Origin: Pseudomonadota bacterium
GTDB lineage: Bacteria > Pseudomonadota > Alphaproteobacteria > Micavibrionales > UBA2020
NCBI GenBank assembly: GCA_021805245.1
Contig: JAJZFS010000107.1
Coordinates: 1-33,510, forward strand
Length of the DNA: 33,510 nt
Direction of reading: 5' to 3'
Below are positions 1 to 9,141 of the stretch, piece after piece. Positions within the stretch are counted from its first letter, which is position 1. Every line of letters starts with the position of its first letter. The notes below the pieces were generated by a model, which was not told the DNA's origin, ran no database searches, and saw only the letters and a list, made by a program, of their open reading frames with translations. The position numbers and the translations under genes were made by a program.

Positions 1-2
1 AA

Positions 3-1316
3 GACCGCGCGCTGGTGCGCCGCTTCCAGAAGATCGACGTGCACGAGCCATCGCAGGACGATACGGTGCGTATCCTCAAAGGCCTGAAATCCTATTACGA
101 AGACCATCACAAGGTGCATTATTCCGAGTAAGCCTTGCGCGCCGCTGTCGATTTGTCGGTGCGCTACATCGGCGACCGCAAGTTGCCGGACAAGGCGATC
201 GACGTCATCGACGAAGCGGGCGCGGCACAGATGCTGCTGCCTGAGGATAAACGCAAGAAGAATATTTCCATCAAGGACATCGAGGCGATCGTCGCCAAGA
301 TCGCGCGCATCCCGCCAAAAACTATTAGCAAGGACGATAAGGAAGTGCTTTCCAACCTCGAGCGCGACCTCAAGACGATGGTTTTCGGGCAGGACACCGC
401 CATCATGGCGCTGTCGTCGGCTATCAAGCTTTCGCGCGCGGGCTTGCGCGAGCCGGAAAAACCCATCGGCAGCTATCTTTTCTCCGGCCCCACAGGCGTC
501 GGTAAGACGGAAGTGGCACGGCAACTGGCGAAGACGCTGGGGCTGGAGCTCATCCGCTTTGATATGTCCGAATATATGGAGCGGCACTCGGTTTCTCGCC
601 TGATCGGCGCGCCGCCGGGCTACGTTGGCTTCGATCAGGGCGGTCTTTTGACCGATAAAATCGACCAGCATCCGCACTGCGTGCTGCTGCTCGACGAAAT
701 CGAGAAGGGGCATCCCGATTTGTTCAATATCCTGTTGCAGGTGATGGATTACGGCAAGCTGACCGATAACAACGGTAAAACCATCGATTTTCGTAACGTC
801 ATCCTCATCATGACGACGAACGCGGGCGCGTCGGAGCTGGCAAAAGCCTCGATCGGCATTGCCCGCGCCGCCACCCGCGAGGGCGCGGACGAGGAGGCGA
901 TCAACCGCGCCTTCACGCCGGAATTCAGAAACCGTCTCGACGCCATCATTCCTTTCGCGCCGCTGAACCCCGAAACGATAGGACGCGTCGTGGACAAGTT
1001 CATCATGCAGCTGGAAGCGCAACTCGGCGACCGCGGCGTGACGATCGAGCTTTCCGATGAAGCGCGGCAATGGCTCGGCAAGAAGGGCTATGACCCGGCG
1101 ATGGGCGCAAGGCCGCTCGGCCGCGTCATTCAGGAATACGTCAAGAAGCCGCTGGCCGACGAATTGCTGTTCGGCAAACTGACCAAAGGCGGCGCTGTCA
1201 ATATCGATGTGAAAAACGGCGCCTTATCCTTCAAATACCATGCGCAGAAAGACGGCACGAAAGGCGGTACGGACAAAAAATCCGCCCCGCCCCGCCGCCA
1301 TGAGACGGTGAAGTAA
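3..1316 (+). pseudogene. clpA: clpA (ATP-dependent Clp protease ATPase subunit), 3' part, interrupted by an in-frame TAA
   Basis: ClpA is the AAA+ unfoldase that feeds substrates to the ClpP peptidase. The window opens inside its first AAA module: the frame from base 3 reads [16 protein letters not shown], which matches ClpA. The frame then meets TAA at 129-131 and continues without shift as ALRAAVDLSVRYIGDRKLPD. In E. coli ClpA, from memory, the stop position holds Lys (YTAKAVRAA). The second AAA module is intact: Walker A GPTGVGKT, Walker B LLLDEIEK, the sensor region FTPEFRNRLD, and an IGI tripeptide where ClpA has its IGL ClpP-docking loop. The C-terminus is basic. An internal TTG at 135 opens a 393-codon frame, but no ribosome site supports it. 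One base change would restore the gene, so this is either a real nonsense mutation or a sequence error. The 5' end lies outside the window. Confidence 0.85.
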
Positions 1317-1799
1317 ATGGATGTTCCCGAGCAACAGAAAGAGTTCATGCGCCGCGCCATCGCTTTGTCGCGCGAGAAGATGAATGCGAACGAGGGCGGG
1401 CCTTTCGGCGCCGTGATCGTGCGCGATGACAAGATTATCGGCGAAGGCTGGAATCAGGTGACGTCCATCAACGACCCGACGGCGCATGCCGAGATCACCG
1501 CCATCCGCGCCGCCTGCGGCGTCGAGAACAACTTCTCGCTCGAGGGTTGCGATATTTACACCAGTTGCGAGCCGTGCCCGATGTGCCTCGGGGCGATTTA
1601 CTGGGCGCGGATCGGGCGCCTCTATTACGCCAACACGCGCAAGGACGCGGCGGCAATCGGGTTTGACGACGATTTCCTTTATCGTGAAGTGACGTTGCCG
1701 CTCGAAAAGCGCACGAAGGAAACGAGCCGTCTTCTGTCCGGCGAAGCGTGGGCCGTGTTTGAGGAATGGGAAAAGAAACCGGATAAGATAAGATATTGA
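1317..1799 (+). CDS. guaD: guanine deaminase, cytidine-deaminase fold
   Basis: This 160-residue cytoplasmic zinc enzyme probably hydrolyses guanine to xanthine and ammonia in purine salvage. His57 and catalytic Glu59 lie in the HAE motif. Cys87 and Cys90 in EPCPMC complete the zinc site. Length and sequence follow the Bacillus subtilis GuaD type of about 156 residues, including the GGPFGAVIV start, the NDPTAHAE block, CLGAIYWAR and the GFDD segment near the C-terminus that contributes to the domain-swapped active site. These features favour guanine deaminase over the tRNA adenosine deaminase TadA, although the two share a fold. The ATG directly follows the clpA stop, so the two genes are probably cotranscribed. 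Confidence 0.85.
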   Translation: MDVPEQQKEFMRRAIALSREKMNANEGGPFGAVIVRDDKIIGEGWNQVTSINDPTAHAEITAIRAACGVENNFSLEGCDIYTSCEPCPMCLGAIYWARIGRLYYANTRKDAAAIGFDDDFLYREVTLPLEKRTKETSRLLSGEAWAVFEEWEKKPDKIRY

Positions 1800-1822
1800 T
1801 GCGGGAGAAGGGACCTTAAATC

Positions 1823-2869
1823 ATGCGCGGATATTTGTTTTCGGGATGTTTATTTTTCTGCTGTCTTGCCATGGCATTGACGGTGATGACGCCGTCCGCC
1901 GCGCATGCGGATTCAAGCAAATTTTCCCGCACGGTCACGGCGGTCGATCCTGTCACATTGCAGGGGCAGGGGTTGACCATCACGCTGTGGGGCGTCAGAC
2001 CCGTCTTGTCTCCGGCCATCGAGTTGAAGGCGCTTGACCTGATGGACAATCTGATCGACGGCTCGCCCGTCTCCTGTCAGGCGGTGGGCGGCACATCGAC
2101 GCATGTGGTGGCGCGCTGCAATTCCGCGCGCGGCGACGATCTCGGCCTGTCCTTGCTGAACCACGGTTTCGTGGTCGTCGACCGGCGGCAGAATGTCGAC
2201 TCCGTTCCTTCTTATCTGGAAGCGCAGCAGGCGGCGCGGCATAACGCCGAGGGCATTTGGAAGCAGGTCGTGAAAAGTGACAGCGGCATGTCGCAGGGTA
2301 TGCGTATGCTCCTGAGCGTTTTGCCGGTTGCGGCGGTATTGCTGATGATGTTCATCATCCTTTTTCGTCTGAAAAGCCTCGAGACGCAGCAGAAGGAAGA
2401 ATTCGAGCAGACGCGCAGCAAGGAAACGCAGCTTCTGGCGCGCGAGAAGCATGTACTGGCTTCGACGCTGGAGGGCGAACTGGCCGGAAACAAAAACAGG
2501 ATCGAGGCCTTCCTGACGATTTACCGCGATATGCTCGCAAACCTGAAAAGCACGACGGAAACGCCCAAATACAAGCAGGCCGGAGATATTGTGCAAAAGC
2601 ATCCGGCTTTGAGCAAAGCCGTGTTCGAGGCGAGCGTGAGCAAGCTGTCTCTGCTGGACATGAAGCTTGCGGCGCGGCTGTCCAAGCTTTACGCAGCGCT
2701 GCCGATGGAGCAGGAATACATCAACATCGAGCCGGGCGTTCCGCTGGAATCGGCCGTCGCGCTGGTGGAAAAAGTCATACGCGACGCGGAGATATTTGTG
2801 CAGCCGCTCACGGACGCGATCGCGGCGCTGGAAGGCGTCATGACCAGCAGCCGGACGGAGAAATCCTGA
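1823..2869 (+). CDS. secreted SNase-like (OB-fold) domain protein with membrane helix and cytoplasmic coiled coil; nuclease residues lost
   Basis: This 348-residue protein begins with a signal-like hydrophobic stretch ending in AAHA (about residues 5-29). Residues 30-145 look like a staphylococcal-nuclease fold: a VTAVDPVTL start, an ITLWGV strand, LLNHGFVVV, and a closing AARHNAEGIW helix typical of the family. The nuclease metal and catalytic residues appear absent: the AIDGDT aspartates are AVDPVT, the Arg of TFRLL is Thr, and the Glu of DTPE is gone. A clear membrane helix follows at about 160-183, then a charged region at 185-215 likely to coil, and a helical C-terminal domain. A GGAGAAGGGA ribosome site precedes the ATG. 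The protein may be a periplasmic binding or scaffold module tied to a cytoplasmic helical domain. Its function is unknown. Confidence 0.6.
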   Translation: MRGYLFSGCLFFCCLAMALTVMTPSAAHADSSKFSRTVTAVDPVTLQGQGLTITLWGVRPVLSPAIELKALDLMDNLIDGSPVSCQAVGGTSTHVVARCNSARGDDLGLSLLNHGFVVVDRRQNVDSVPSYLEAQQAARHNAEGIWKQVVKSDSGMSQGMRMLLSVLPVAAVLLMMFIILFRLKSLETQQKEEFEQTRSKETQLLAREKHVLASTLEGELAGNKNRIEAFLTIYRDMLANLKSTTETPKYKQAGDIVQKHPALSKAVFEASVSKLSLLDMKLAARLSKLYAALPMEQEYINIEPGVPLESAVALVEKVIRDAEIFVQPLTDAIAALEGVMTSSRTEKS

Positions 2870-2891
2870 TCAAAAAAACAAGCGGTAAAAT

Positions 2892-3518
<627 letters not shown>

Positions 3519-3557
3519 GATCTAGCACATCCTATGGTAAACTGAAAAGTAATTGAA

Positions 3558-3587
3558 CATATACCTGTTCCGGACTCAAATTGTCAA
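3558..3587 (-). promoter_or_regulatory. probable sigma-70-type promoter for the NYN gene
   Basis: On the minus strand a perfect TTGACA (3582-3587) is followed after 18 bases by TATATG (3558-3563). The start codon lies about 40 bases further on. Assigned by eye. Confidence 0.45.
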
Positions 3588-3632
3588 GAAAAAGTGACCG
3601 AGATCAAAAAAATAGTGATTTTAAAAATAATC

Positions 3633-3661
3633 TTGCAAAATAGACGGTAAAGACTTATAGC
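3633..3661 (+). promoter_or_regulatory. probable sigma-70-type promoter for rpoZ
   Basis: TTGCAA (3633-3638) and TATAGC (3656-3661) are separated by 17 bases. The predicted transcript starts about 35 bases before the rpoZ ATG, leaving a short leader that carries the AGAAAGG ribosome site. Confidence 0.5.
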
Positions 3662-3703
3662 AAGTTGCTGGTACTTCGCATTTTTTCAGAAAGGTTTGTC
3701 GTT

Positions 3704-4138
3704 ATGGCGCGTGTTACGGTTGAAGATTGTGTCCTGAAAGTCCCCAATCGCTTTGAGTTGATTATGGCGGCTTCGCAACGCGCGCGTGAAATCGGCTCGG
3801 GTGCCGAGATTATGGTGGACAAAGATAACGACAAAAATCCGGTCATCGCGCTGCGCGAGATAGCGGATACGGACATTTCCATTGAAAACCTGACGGAATC
3901 CCTCATCAAAAATCATCAGAAGGTCATCGAGATCGAAGAAGATGAAGAAGAAGTCATCGACATTATGGAGGGGGAAAACGAATGGGCTGCCGCGGCGGCG
4001 GAAGCCGTTGAAGCCGATGTGGCAGGCGGTGCGATGCAGGAAGAAGACTTCGATCAGGTTGCCGAAGACGCTGCAGAGACGGCCATCGAAGAGACCCCTG
4101 TTGCGGAAGACGTTTCTTCCGATGCGGAGAGCTTCTAG
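3704..4138 (+). CDS. rpoZ: RNA polymerase omega subunit
   Basis: Omega helps fold and retain the beta-prime subunit in core RNA polymerase. Residues 1-60 match the family: [10 protein letters not shown], the [16 protein letters not shown] helix, and the [11 protein letters not shown] segment. The chosen ATG follows an AGAAAGG ribosome site and gives the canonical MARVTVED start; an upstream in-frame ATG at 3665 would add 13 residues that do not match omega. At 144 residues the protein is longer than E. coli omega (91). The extra C-terminus is highly acidic, rich in Glu, Asp and Ala, and looks disordered. In many alphaproteobacteria a relA/spoT gene follows; here a 227-bp gap and the pilus genes follow instead. 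Confidence 0.93.
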   Translation: MARVTVEDCVLKVPNRFELIMAASQRAREIGSGAEIMVDKDNDKNPVIALREIADTDISIENLTESLIKNHQKVIEIEEDEEEVIDIMEGENEWAAAAAEAVEADVAGGAMQEEDFDQVAEDAAETAIEETPVAEDVSSDAESF

Positions 4139-4240
4139 GTCTTTTACAATTCCCAGAAAATAAAATTCTGTGCTTCATGAGCGGGACATTTCCGTAGCGC
4201 GCTGATGTTGCGCCGTATGTTACGTTGCAAAGCCGGATCG

Positions 4241-4344
4241 GGAAGCTCCGAGTGCTTCCTAATGTCTTGGCTTGGCTATATAATTCATGTAACAATATCT
4301 TAAGTGAGGAATGGCTGGGGGGAATCGCCGTCATAATGTCTTGG
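4241..4344 (+). promoter_or_regulatory. upstream region of the pilus block: hairpin, 11-bp direct repeat and TATAAT
   Basis: In the 227-bp gap before the platform gene, GGAAGC (4241-4246) pairs with GCTTCC (4254-4259) across a 7-base loop without a T run. TAATGTCTTGG occurs twice, at 4260-4270 and 4334-4344. A perfect TATAAT lies at 4279-4284 with no good -35 box, which would fit an activator-dependent promoter. The function is inferred only from position. Confidence 0.3.
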
Positions 4345-4365
4345 TTGCGATGGGTCGGAGGCTAG

Positions 4366-5580
4366 ATGCCGAAATTCAGTTATAGGGCTATAAACGCCAA
4401 GGGTCGCCCGGTCCGTGGCGTGATCGCCGCCGCGAACGAGTCCGACTTAACGTCTCGTCTTGAGGAGGGCGGCCTTGCGCTGATCGATTGCAAGGAAATG
4501 TCCGAGAAAGCCAGCGGCATTGTCAACATTTTTGCCAAAAAAATCAAGATCCGCGATCTGGTGCAGATGTTCGTCCACCTGGAGCAACTGCAAAAGGCGG
4601 GCGTGCCGTTGATGGAAGGCTTGTCCGATGTGCGCGACACCACGGAATCGCCGCGGCTGCGCGACATCATGTCCGATGTCTACCGCGAGGTGGCGGAAGG
4701 AAATTCTTTCTCCAATGCATTGGCCCGTCATCCGACGGTTTTCGAGAGTATCTTCGTTTCCCTGATCGCCGCCGGCGAGGAAACGGGTAACATGGTAACG
4801 GCCTTCGGGCAGGTTATCCGCCACCTCAAGTGGGTGGACGCCATGCGCAGTAAAATCAAGAAGGCGACGCGCTATCCGAAAGTTCTTCTCGTCGTTATCA
4901 CGGGCGTCGTTTACGTGATGATGGTGCAGGTCGTGCCGCAAATCGTGAGCTTCCTCAAAGACATGAACCTTGCACTGCCCCTACAGACGCGGGCGCTGAT
5001 CGCCACGTCGGACTTCATGGGCAAATACGCCATTTACATCATTTTGGGCATGATCCTGTTCTACATCCTGTTTAAAATCGGACGCGTCATATCCGAAGGG
5101 TTCAGATATTATACGGACTACATGTTCCTGAACGCGCCCGTGTCGGGGAATTTGATCCGCAAGATTTCTCTGGCGCAGTTTTGCTCGACGTTCGGCATCC
5201 TTTTCAGCAGCGGTCTGGAAATTTTGAAATGTCTCGATGCCGCCAAGCTGACGGTGACCAATCTTGTGCTGACCGGCGCGCTGGCGTCGGTGCGGGAACG
5301 CGTGCAGGAAGGTTTCGCGCTGTCGGACTCCATGGCGAAGTCCGGCGAGTTTCCGACTCTGGTCACGCGCATGGTGAAAGTCGGGGAGGAATCCGGCAAC
5401 CTGACCGGCGTTCTGGATCAGGTGACGGAATTTTACGAAAAAGACGTGAACGACGCCATTGACGCGATGATTCAAATGATCGAGCCTACAATGACGGTGA
5501 TCATGGGGGTGATCGTCTTGTGGATCGCGGCGGCCGTCTTCGGTCCGATTTATAACAATCTGGGTAAGATGACGAATTAA
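4366..5580 (+). CDS. pilC: type IV pilus inner-membrane platform protein, GspF/PilC/MshG family
   Basis: This 404-residue protein carries the two tandem T2SSF helical domains of the platform that couples the cytoplasmic ATPases to pilin polymerisation. The N-terminus FSYRAINAKGRPVRGVI is typical. Domain one has MFVHLEQLQKAGVPLMEGL and LIAAGEETGNM. Domain two repeats the pattern with FCSTFGILFSSGLEIL and MVKVGEESGNL. Membrane helices are visible near residues 170-195, 220-242 and 375-396. The length matches PilC/GspF proteins. A GGAGG ribosome site precedes the ATG. It is the first gene of the plus-strand pilus block; the next gene starts two bases after its stop. Confidence 0.92.
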   Translation: MPKFSYRAINAKGRPVRGVIAAANESDLTSRLEEGGLALIDCKEMSEKASGIVNIFAKKIKIRDLVQMFVHLEQLQKAGVPLMEGLSDVRDTTESPRLRDIMSDVYREVAEGNSFSNALARHPTVFESIFVSLIAAGEETGNMVTAFGQVIRHLKWVDAMRSKIKKATRYPKVLLVVITGVVYVMMVQVVPQIVSFLKDMNLALPLQTRALIATSDFMGKYAIYIILGMILFYILFKIGRVISEGFRYYTDYMFLNAPVSGNLIRKISLAQFCSTFGILFSSGLEILKCLDAAKLTVTNLVLTGALASVRERVQEGFALSDSMAKSGEFPTLVTRMVKVGEESGNLTGVLDQVTEFYEKDVNDAIDAMIQMIEPTMTVIMGVIVLWIAAAVFGPIYNNLGKMTN

Positions 5581-5581
5581 A

Positions 5582-7159
5582 ATGGGCTTTTCAATTTCAA
5601 AGAAACGGGTTTTGATGGTCGGCGGCGAAGGCGTCACGCTGTTCGGTCCGACGTCGCGCGGCATTGAACGCGAGGCAGCGCTGTCGTGGGAGATGCCGGA
5701 TTTTAACCGCCAGCTGACAGATATCTTGGAAGCGGGCAGCAAAGCCCCTGTGCTGATCCTGTTCGACGGCGCCGACCAGACCTACCGCAAGGAAGATCAG
5801 ATTCCGAAGCTGACGCCTTTCGACCGGTCGCGCTATATCAAGCGCAAGCTCGATCAGGCGTTTCCGAGCTATCCGGTGCGCGCCTCAATGCTGGTCAAGC
5901 CGCCGAAAGAGAAGCCGTTTTATCTGTTCGTCGCGCTCCCCGAAACGGACCGCCTCGACGAACTCGCCGCCGACATGCTGGATGCGGGCGTGCTGATTTC
6001 CGGCTTCGGCCTGCTGCCCGCCGAATCCGTGGGGCTGGTCAAGACGCTTGCCGAAAAAACGTTCGACAAGGCAGACAAGCCTTCGCGCTGGGCCGTGCTG
6101 ATCAGCCAGCACGAGACGGGCGGCCTCCGTCAGGTCGTCGTGAAAAACGGCACGCTGGCGCTGACCCGTATCACGCCGACATCGGAAGCGGGGACGTATG
6201 GTCCCGGCTGGGCGGATGAAGTCATGCGCGAGTTCAAGGCCACGCTCACCTATATCGCCCGCTTCGGCTACACGGCGGAAGAAGGCCTCGACGTGATGGT
6301 GCTCTGCAGCAACATCGAAAAACAGTTCTTCAGCGACAAATCGCTGCCGGTGACGAATTTCCGCTGTCTTACGCCCGTCGAGGCGCTAAATGCTCTCGGC
6401 ATGAAGGGGGTATCGCTCGGGGAAACCAATTTCGGCGACGCGGTGCATTGCGCCTGGGCGGGACGCAAGAGATCTCTTTCGGTGCCGCTCGTCGTGCCCA
6501 GCGTCAAGCGCATCATGGTGCCGCGCAAGGTCCTGCAGATTCTCTCCATTCTGTTCACTTTGACACTTCTGGCCGGAAGCGGCTACATCGGCACCCAGTA
6601 CAGCAGCTACATGGCCGTGAAGAGCAATCTGGCGGGCCTCTATTCGCAGCGCGATTACCTGAAGAGCGAATACACCAAGGAATCGAGAATCTTTGACACT
6701 TATCCGTTCAAGCCCGACGTCCTCAAAAAAATACTGGCCATTAAAAAGTCGGTTGACGACGCGGGCGTCAATATCACGCCGATATTGAACCTTTTGCGCG
6801 GGGCACTGGCGAACGATATCAAGCTGAACGAACTGACGATCGGATATAATCCGCCGGCGGCCAAGAAAAAAATAGGTTTCTTCAGCAAGACGAAGGAAAC
6901 GGGGACGGTAAAGATAAACTTCAAGTTCGATATTACGGGCGCTTTGAGCCTGCAGCAGAAAGTGGATCGTGTGAACGGGATGGTGAAAATACTGCAAGGT
7001 AAATTCCCCGGCTACGTGGTTGATATCAAGCACCAGTTTGGCAACGTATCCGCAGCGGGCGGCTTCCAGGGGGCGTCGGGCACGCCGCCCGCCGGGGCAA
7101 GCAATGCCAACGGTACGGATAGCGGCGCCGCAATTGAATTGAGTGGGCCGCCGCTATGA
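5582..7159 (+). CDS. PilM/PilN-like (GspL/MshI-like) assembly platform protein with a single membrane helix
   Basis: This 525-residue protein has a soluble N-terminal part (about 1-300), a basic stretch, one membrane helix (about 315-337) and a periplasmic part (about 340-525) that starts with a likely coiled coil. That layout matches GspL, BfpC or a PilM-PilN fusion: a cytoplasmic actin-like domain that contacts the ATPase, joined to a PilN-type periplasmic domain. The N-terminal segments RSRYIKRKLDQAFP and LPETDRLDELAADMLDAGV fit PilM/MshI-like proteins. The C-terminal 40 residues are rich in Gly, Ala, Ser and Pro. Position after the PilC gene and before a PilO-like gene, overlapping the latter by four bases (ATGA), supports the assignment. 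Sequence similarity alone is weak. Confidence 0.7.
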   Translation: MGFSISKKRVLMVGGEGVTLFGPTSRGIEREAALSWEMPDFNRQLTDILEAGSKAPVLILFDGADQTYRKEDQIPKLTPFDRSRYIKRKLDQAFPSYPVRASMLVKPPKEKPFYLFVALPETDRLDELAADMLDAGVLISGFGLLPAESVGLVKTLAEKTFDKADKPSRWAVLISQHETGGLRQVVVKNGTLALTRITPTSEAGTYGPGWADEVMREFKATLTYIARFGYTAEEGLDVMVLCSNIEKQFFSDKSLPVTNFRCLTPVEALNALGMKGVSLGETNFGDAVHCAWAGRKRSLSVPLVVPSVKRIMVPRKVLQILSILFTLTLLAGSGYIGTQYSSYMAVKSNLAGLYSQRDYLKSEYTKESRIFDTYPFKPDVLKKILAIKKSVDDAGVNITPILNLLRGALANDIKLNELTIGYNPPAAKKKIGFFSKTKETGTVKINFKFDITGALSLQQKVDRVNGMVKILQGKFPGYVVDIKHQFGNVSAAGGFQGASGTPPAGASNANGTDSGAAIELSGPPL

Positions 7160-7815
7160 TAAAACTTGTCGGGTTAAGACGTATAATCATTCTCGCCTGC
7201 ATCATTGCGATGAATCTGGTGGCGGCGGGGATTTATTTCTTTGCCGTCGGGCCGATGCTCAGTGAAGCGCAGTCGCAGACGCAATCCACGCAGGGCGAAA
7301 TCTCAAGCCTCAATGCCCGGATCGCGGGCGCCAAACGCGATGCGGCTTTCATGAAGGAGAACATGCCGGAGTATGAGCGGATGCAACAGGACGGATTTTT
7401 CCTGACGCACAACCGCTTCATGCTCGAGAACGAGATCAACAAGCTGCGCGAGGCGGCGGGAATCTCCAGCTTCTCCTATGATGTTGCGGCTGCGACCAAG
7501 GTTGAGAACCGTGACGCCGAGTCCATCCATTATCAGCTGCTCGGCAGCCGGATCAGCGTCAGCCGTATCGCTTCTCCGCTCGACGCCAACATATATATAT
7601 TAGCGCAGTCCATTCATAAGGTTTTTCCCATCGATACGCGTCTGCAGGAAATGAAAATCCAGCGGGTCAAGCAAGTGGACCCGCAGTCGCTGAAACTCCT
7701 CTCTGACGGGAAACAGGTTAATTTTGTGAACGCTGCTGTCGCGTTTGAATGGATAACCTTGGTACCGAACGCTCCCGCCAAGAAAAATGGCTCTAACGGA
7801 TTCAGGGGGCGGTGA
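7156..7815 (+). CDS. PilO-like inner-membrane pilus assembly protein
   Basis: This 219-residue protein has a short basic N-terminus, one membrane helix at about residues 8-31, a coiled-coil stretch at about 35-95 and a small periplasmic domain. This is the architecture of PilO, MshJ and GspM proteins, which pair with PilN in the alignment subcomplex between platform and secretin. There is no diagnostic motif, so the call rests on architecture and position. The start overlaps the preceding stop as ATGA, and the next gene begins at its own stop codon, which implies translational coupling. Confidence 0.65.
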   Translation: MIKLVGLRRIIILACIIAMNLVAAGIYFFAVGPMLSEAQSQTQSTQGEISSLNARIAGAKRDAAFMKENMPEYERMQQDGFFLTHNRFMLENEINKLREAAGISSFSYDVAAATKVENRDAESIHYQLLGSRISVSRIASPLDANIYILAQSIHKVFPIDTRLQEMKIQRVKQVDPQSLKLLSDGKQVNFVNAAVAFEWITLVPNAPAKKNGSNGFRGR

Positions 7816-8357
7816 TGGTAAAATGGCTGCAAATTTTGACGGTTTTTGTTTGCCTTTGCGGCGCTGAGGCCCTTGCCGCGCTGCCGCCCCCGCATAAGCC
7901 CGTCACTGCGCCGCCGGCGACGGCGCACAAGCCTGTTGTCCCGAAGGGAGCTGCCGCTACCGCTGCTCCGGCAGCAGAGCCGGATATCAACAAGATATTT
8001 CGCGGATCCTTCTTCTTTTCGCCGCTGGAAATCGCAGATATCGAACAGGCTTTGGAAGGGCATGTCCGCAAGTCGACGGGGACGGATACGACGGACGCGC
8101 CCATTCCCCAGCACCGCGTCATCCAGCTGTCGGGCGTTTACTACCGTTCTCCGGGTGACTGGGTGGTCTGGATGAACGGCCAGAAGGTGACGCCGGCCAA
8201 CCTCTTGCCGCAGATCGTTTCTATCCATGTCAGCCCGTCTTCGCGGGTGCATCTTCAATGGTACGACATCGGCCTGAACCAGGTTCTTGCGCTGACGTTG
8301 CGCCCGAACCAGACATACGACATCACGTCGGGCGTGTTATTACCGGGGGCGCATTGA
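7815..8357 (+). CDS. secreted MshK/PilP-like pilus assembly protein
   Basis: This protein of about 180 residues has a cleavable signal peptide (hydrophobic core LQILTVFVCLCG, likely cut after ALA near residue 22). A Pro/Ala-rich linker runs to about residue 60, then a compact C-terminal domain. That domain reads VIQLSGVYYRSPGDWVVWMNG, followed by a region ending in LTLRPNQ. This resembles the MshK/GspC-type homology region that docks the platform to the secretin. I prefer the ATG at 7815, which overlaps the preceding TGA and has GGGGG five to six bases upstream. A GTG at 7812 is also possible and adds one residue. Confidence 0.6.
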   Translation: MVKWLQILTVFVCLCGAEALAALPPPHKPVTAPPATAHKPVVPKGAAATAAPAAEPDINKIFRGSFFFSPLEIADIEQALEGHVRKSTGTDTTDAPIPQHRVIQLSGVYYRSPGDWVVWMNGQKVTPANLLPQIVSIHVSPSSRVHLQWYDIGLNQVLALTLRPNQTYDITSGVLLPGAH

Positions 8358-8358
8358 T

Positions 8359-9141
8359 ATGACGGCGGCCAGGAAAATGAAATCCCCCGCACAGGAAACC
8401 GACGTAGCCGCAATAACCATCGACGGCATTTCGGCGCACTACGGCCGCGGCGCCAACGTCATCGAAAATATTTCTTTCGACGTAAAGCAGGGCGAGACGT
8501 TCGGCCTCATCGGGCTGAACGGCGTGGGAAAAACGACGCTGATCAAGATCATCCTCGGCTTGATGGAGCCTTCGGCGGGAGCGGTTTCGCTGTTCGGGCA
8601 AAACATAGGCGAAGGGGATGGAAAATCCATGATCGCCTACCTGCCCGAGAAGTTCGAGCCGCCGGTTTTTCTGAGCGGTTTCGAGTTCATCAAGTTTTCG
8701 CTCGATCTTTACAAACGGCCGTTCGACAAAGAGGCTGTGCTGGCAGCCGCCGACCGCGTTTCCCTGTCGCGCGAGGCGCTGGGCCGCCGCGTCAACACCT
8801 ATTCCAAGGGCATGCGCCAGAAAATCGGCCTGATGGGCAGTTGGCTGACTGGCTGTCCGTTGTTGATTTTGGACGAACCCATGAGCGGCCTCGATCCGCG
8901 TGCGCGGGTTCTGGTAAAGGATGAGATTGTTTCTTGCCGTAACCAAGGGATGACGGTATTTTTAAGTACGCACATCTTGTCGGATATGGACGAATTGTGT
9001 GACAGGATCGGCATAATACATGATAAGTCTTTAAGGTTCCTCGGAACGCCAGCAGAACTGAGGGAAAAAATGAAAAACGAGAGTCTGGAGCGGGCGTTTC
9101 TAAAAATTATCGAGAATTCTGCAGGGGTTTATGAATCATGA
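8359..9141 (+). CDS. ABC transporter ATP-binding protein in the pilus locus (PilH-like)
   Basis: This 260-residue ABC ATPase shows Walker A GLNGVGKTT (about residues 52-60), a degenerate signature YSKGMRQK where LSGGQ is usual, Walker B LLILDEPMSGLD (about 168-179) and the H-loop in FLSTHILSDMDELCD. The YSKGMRQK form is typical of ATPases paired with ABC-2 permeases. The only such permease in the window is at 15567-16388, about 6.4 kb downstream across other pilus genes. Myxococcus has an ABC system, PilGHI, inside its type IV pilus cluster that is needed for pilus assembly; this pair may be its counterpart. The gene lies between the MshK-like and TPR genes and overlaps the latter by ATGA. 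Confidence 0.85.
   Translation: MTAARKMKSPAQETDVAAITIDGISAHYGRGANVIENISFDVKQGETFGLIGLNGVGKTTLIKIILGLMEPSAGAVSLFGQNIGEGDGKSMIAYLPEKFEPPVFLSGFEFIKFSLDLYKRPFDKEAVLAAADRVSLSREALGRRVNTYSKGMRQKIGLMGSWLTGCPLLILDEPMSGLDPRARVLVKDEIVSCRNQGMTVFLSTHILSDMDELCDRIGIIHDKSLRFLGTPAELREKMKNESLERAFLKIIENSAGVYES

Noticed and set aside
129-131. Recoding of TAA as an amino acid
   Set aside because: TAA ends several other genes in the window at expected positions, so the code appears standard for this codon.
3665-3703. Longer rpoZ start at 3665
   Set aside because: The 13 extra residues do not resemble omega, and this start lies almost on the predicted transcription start.
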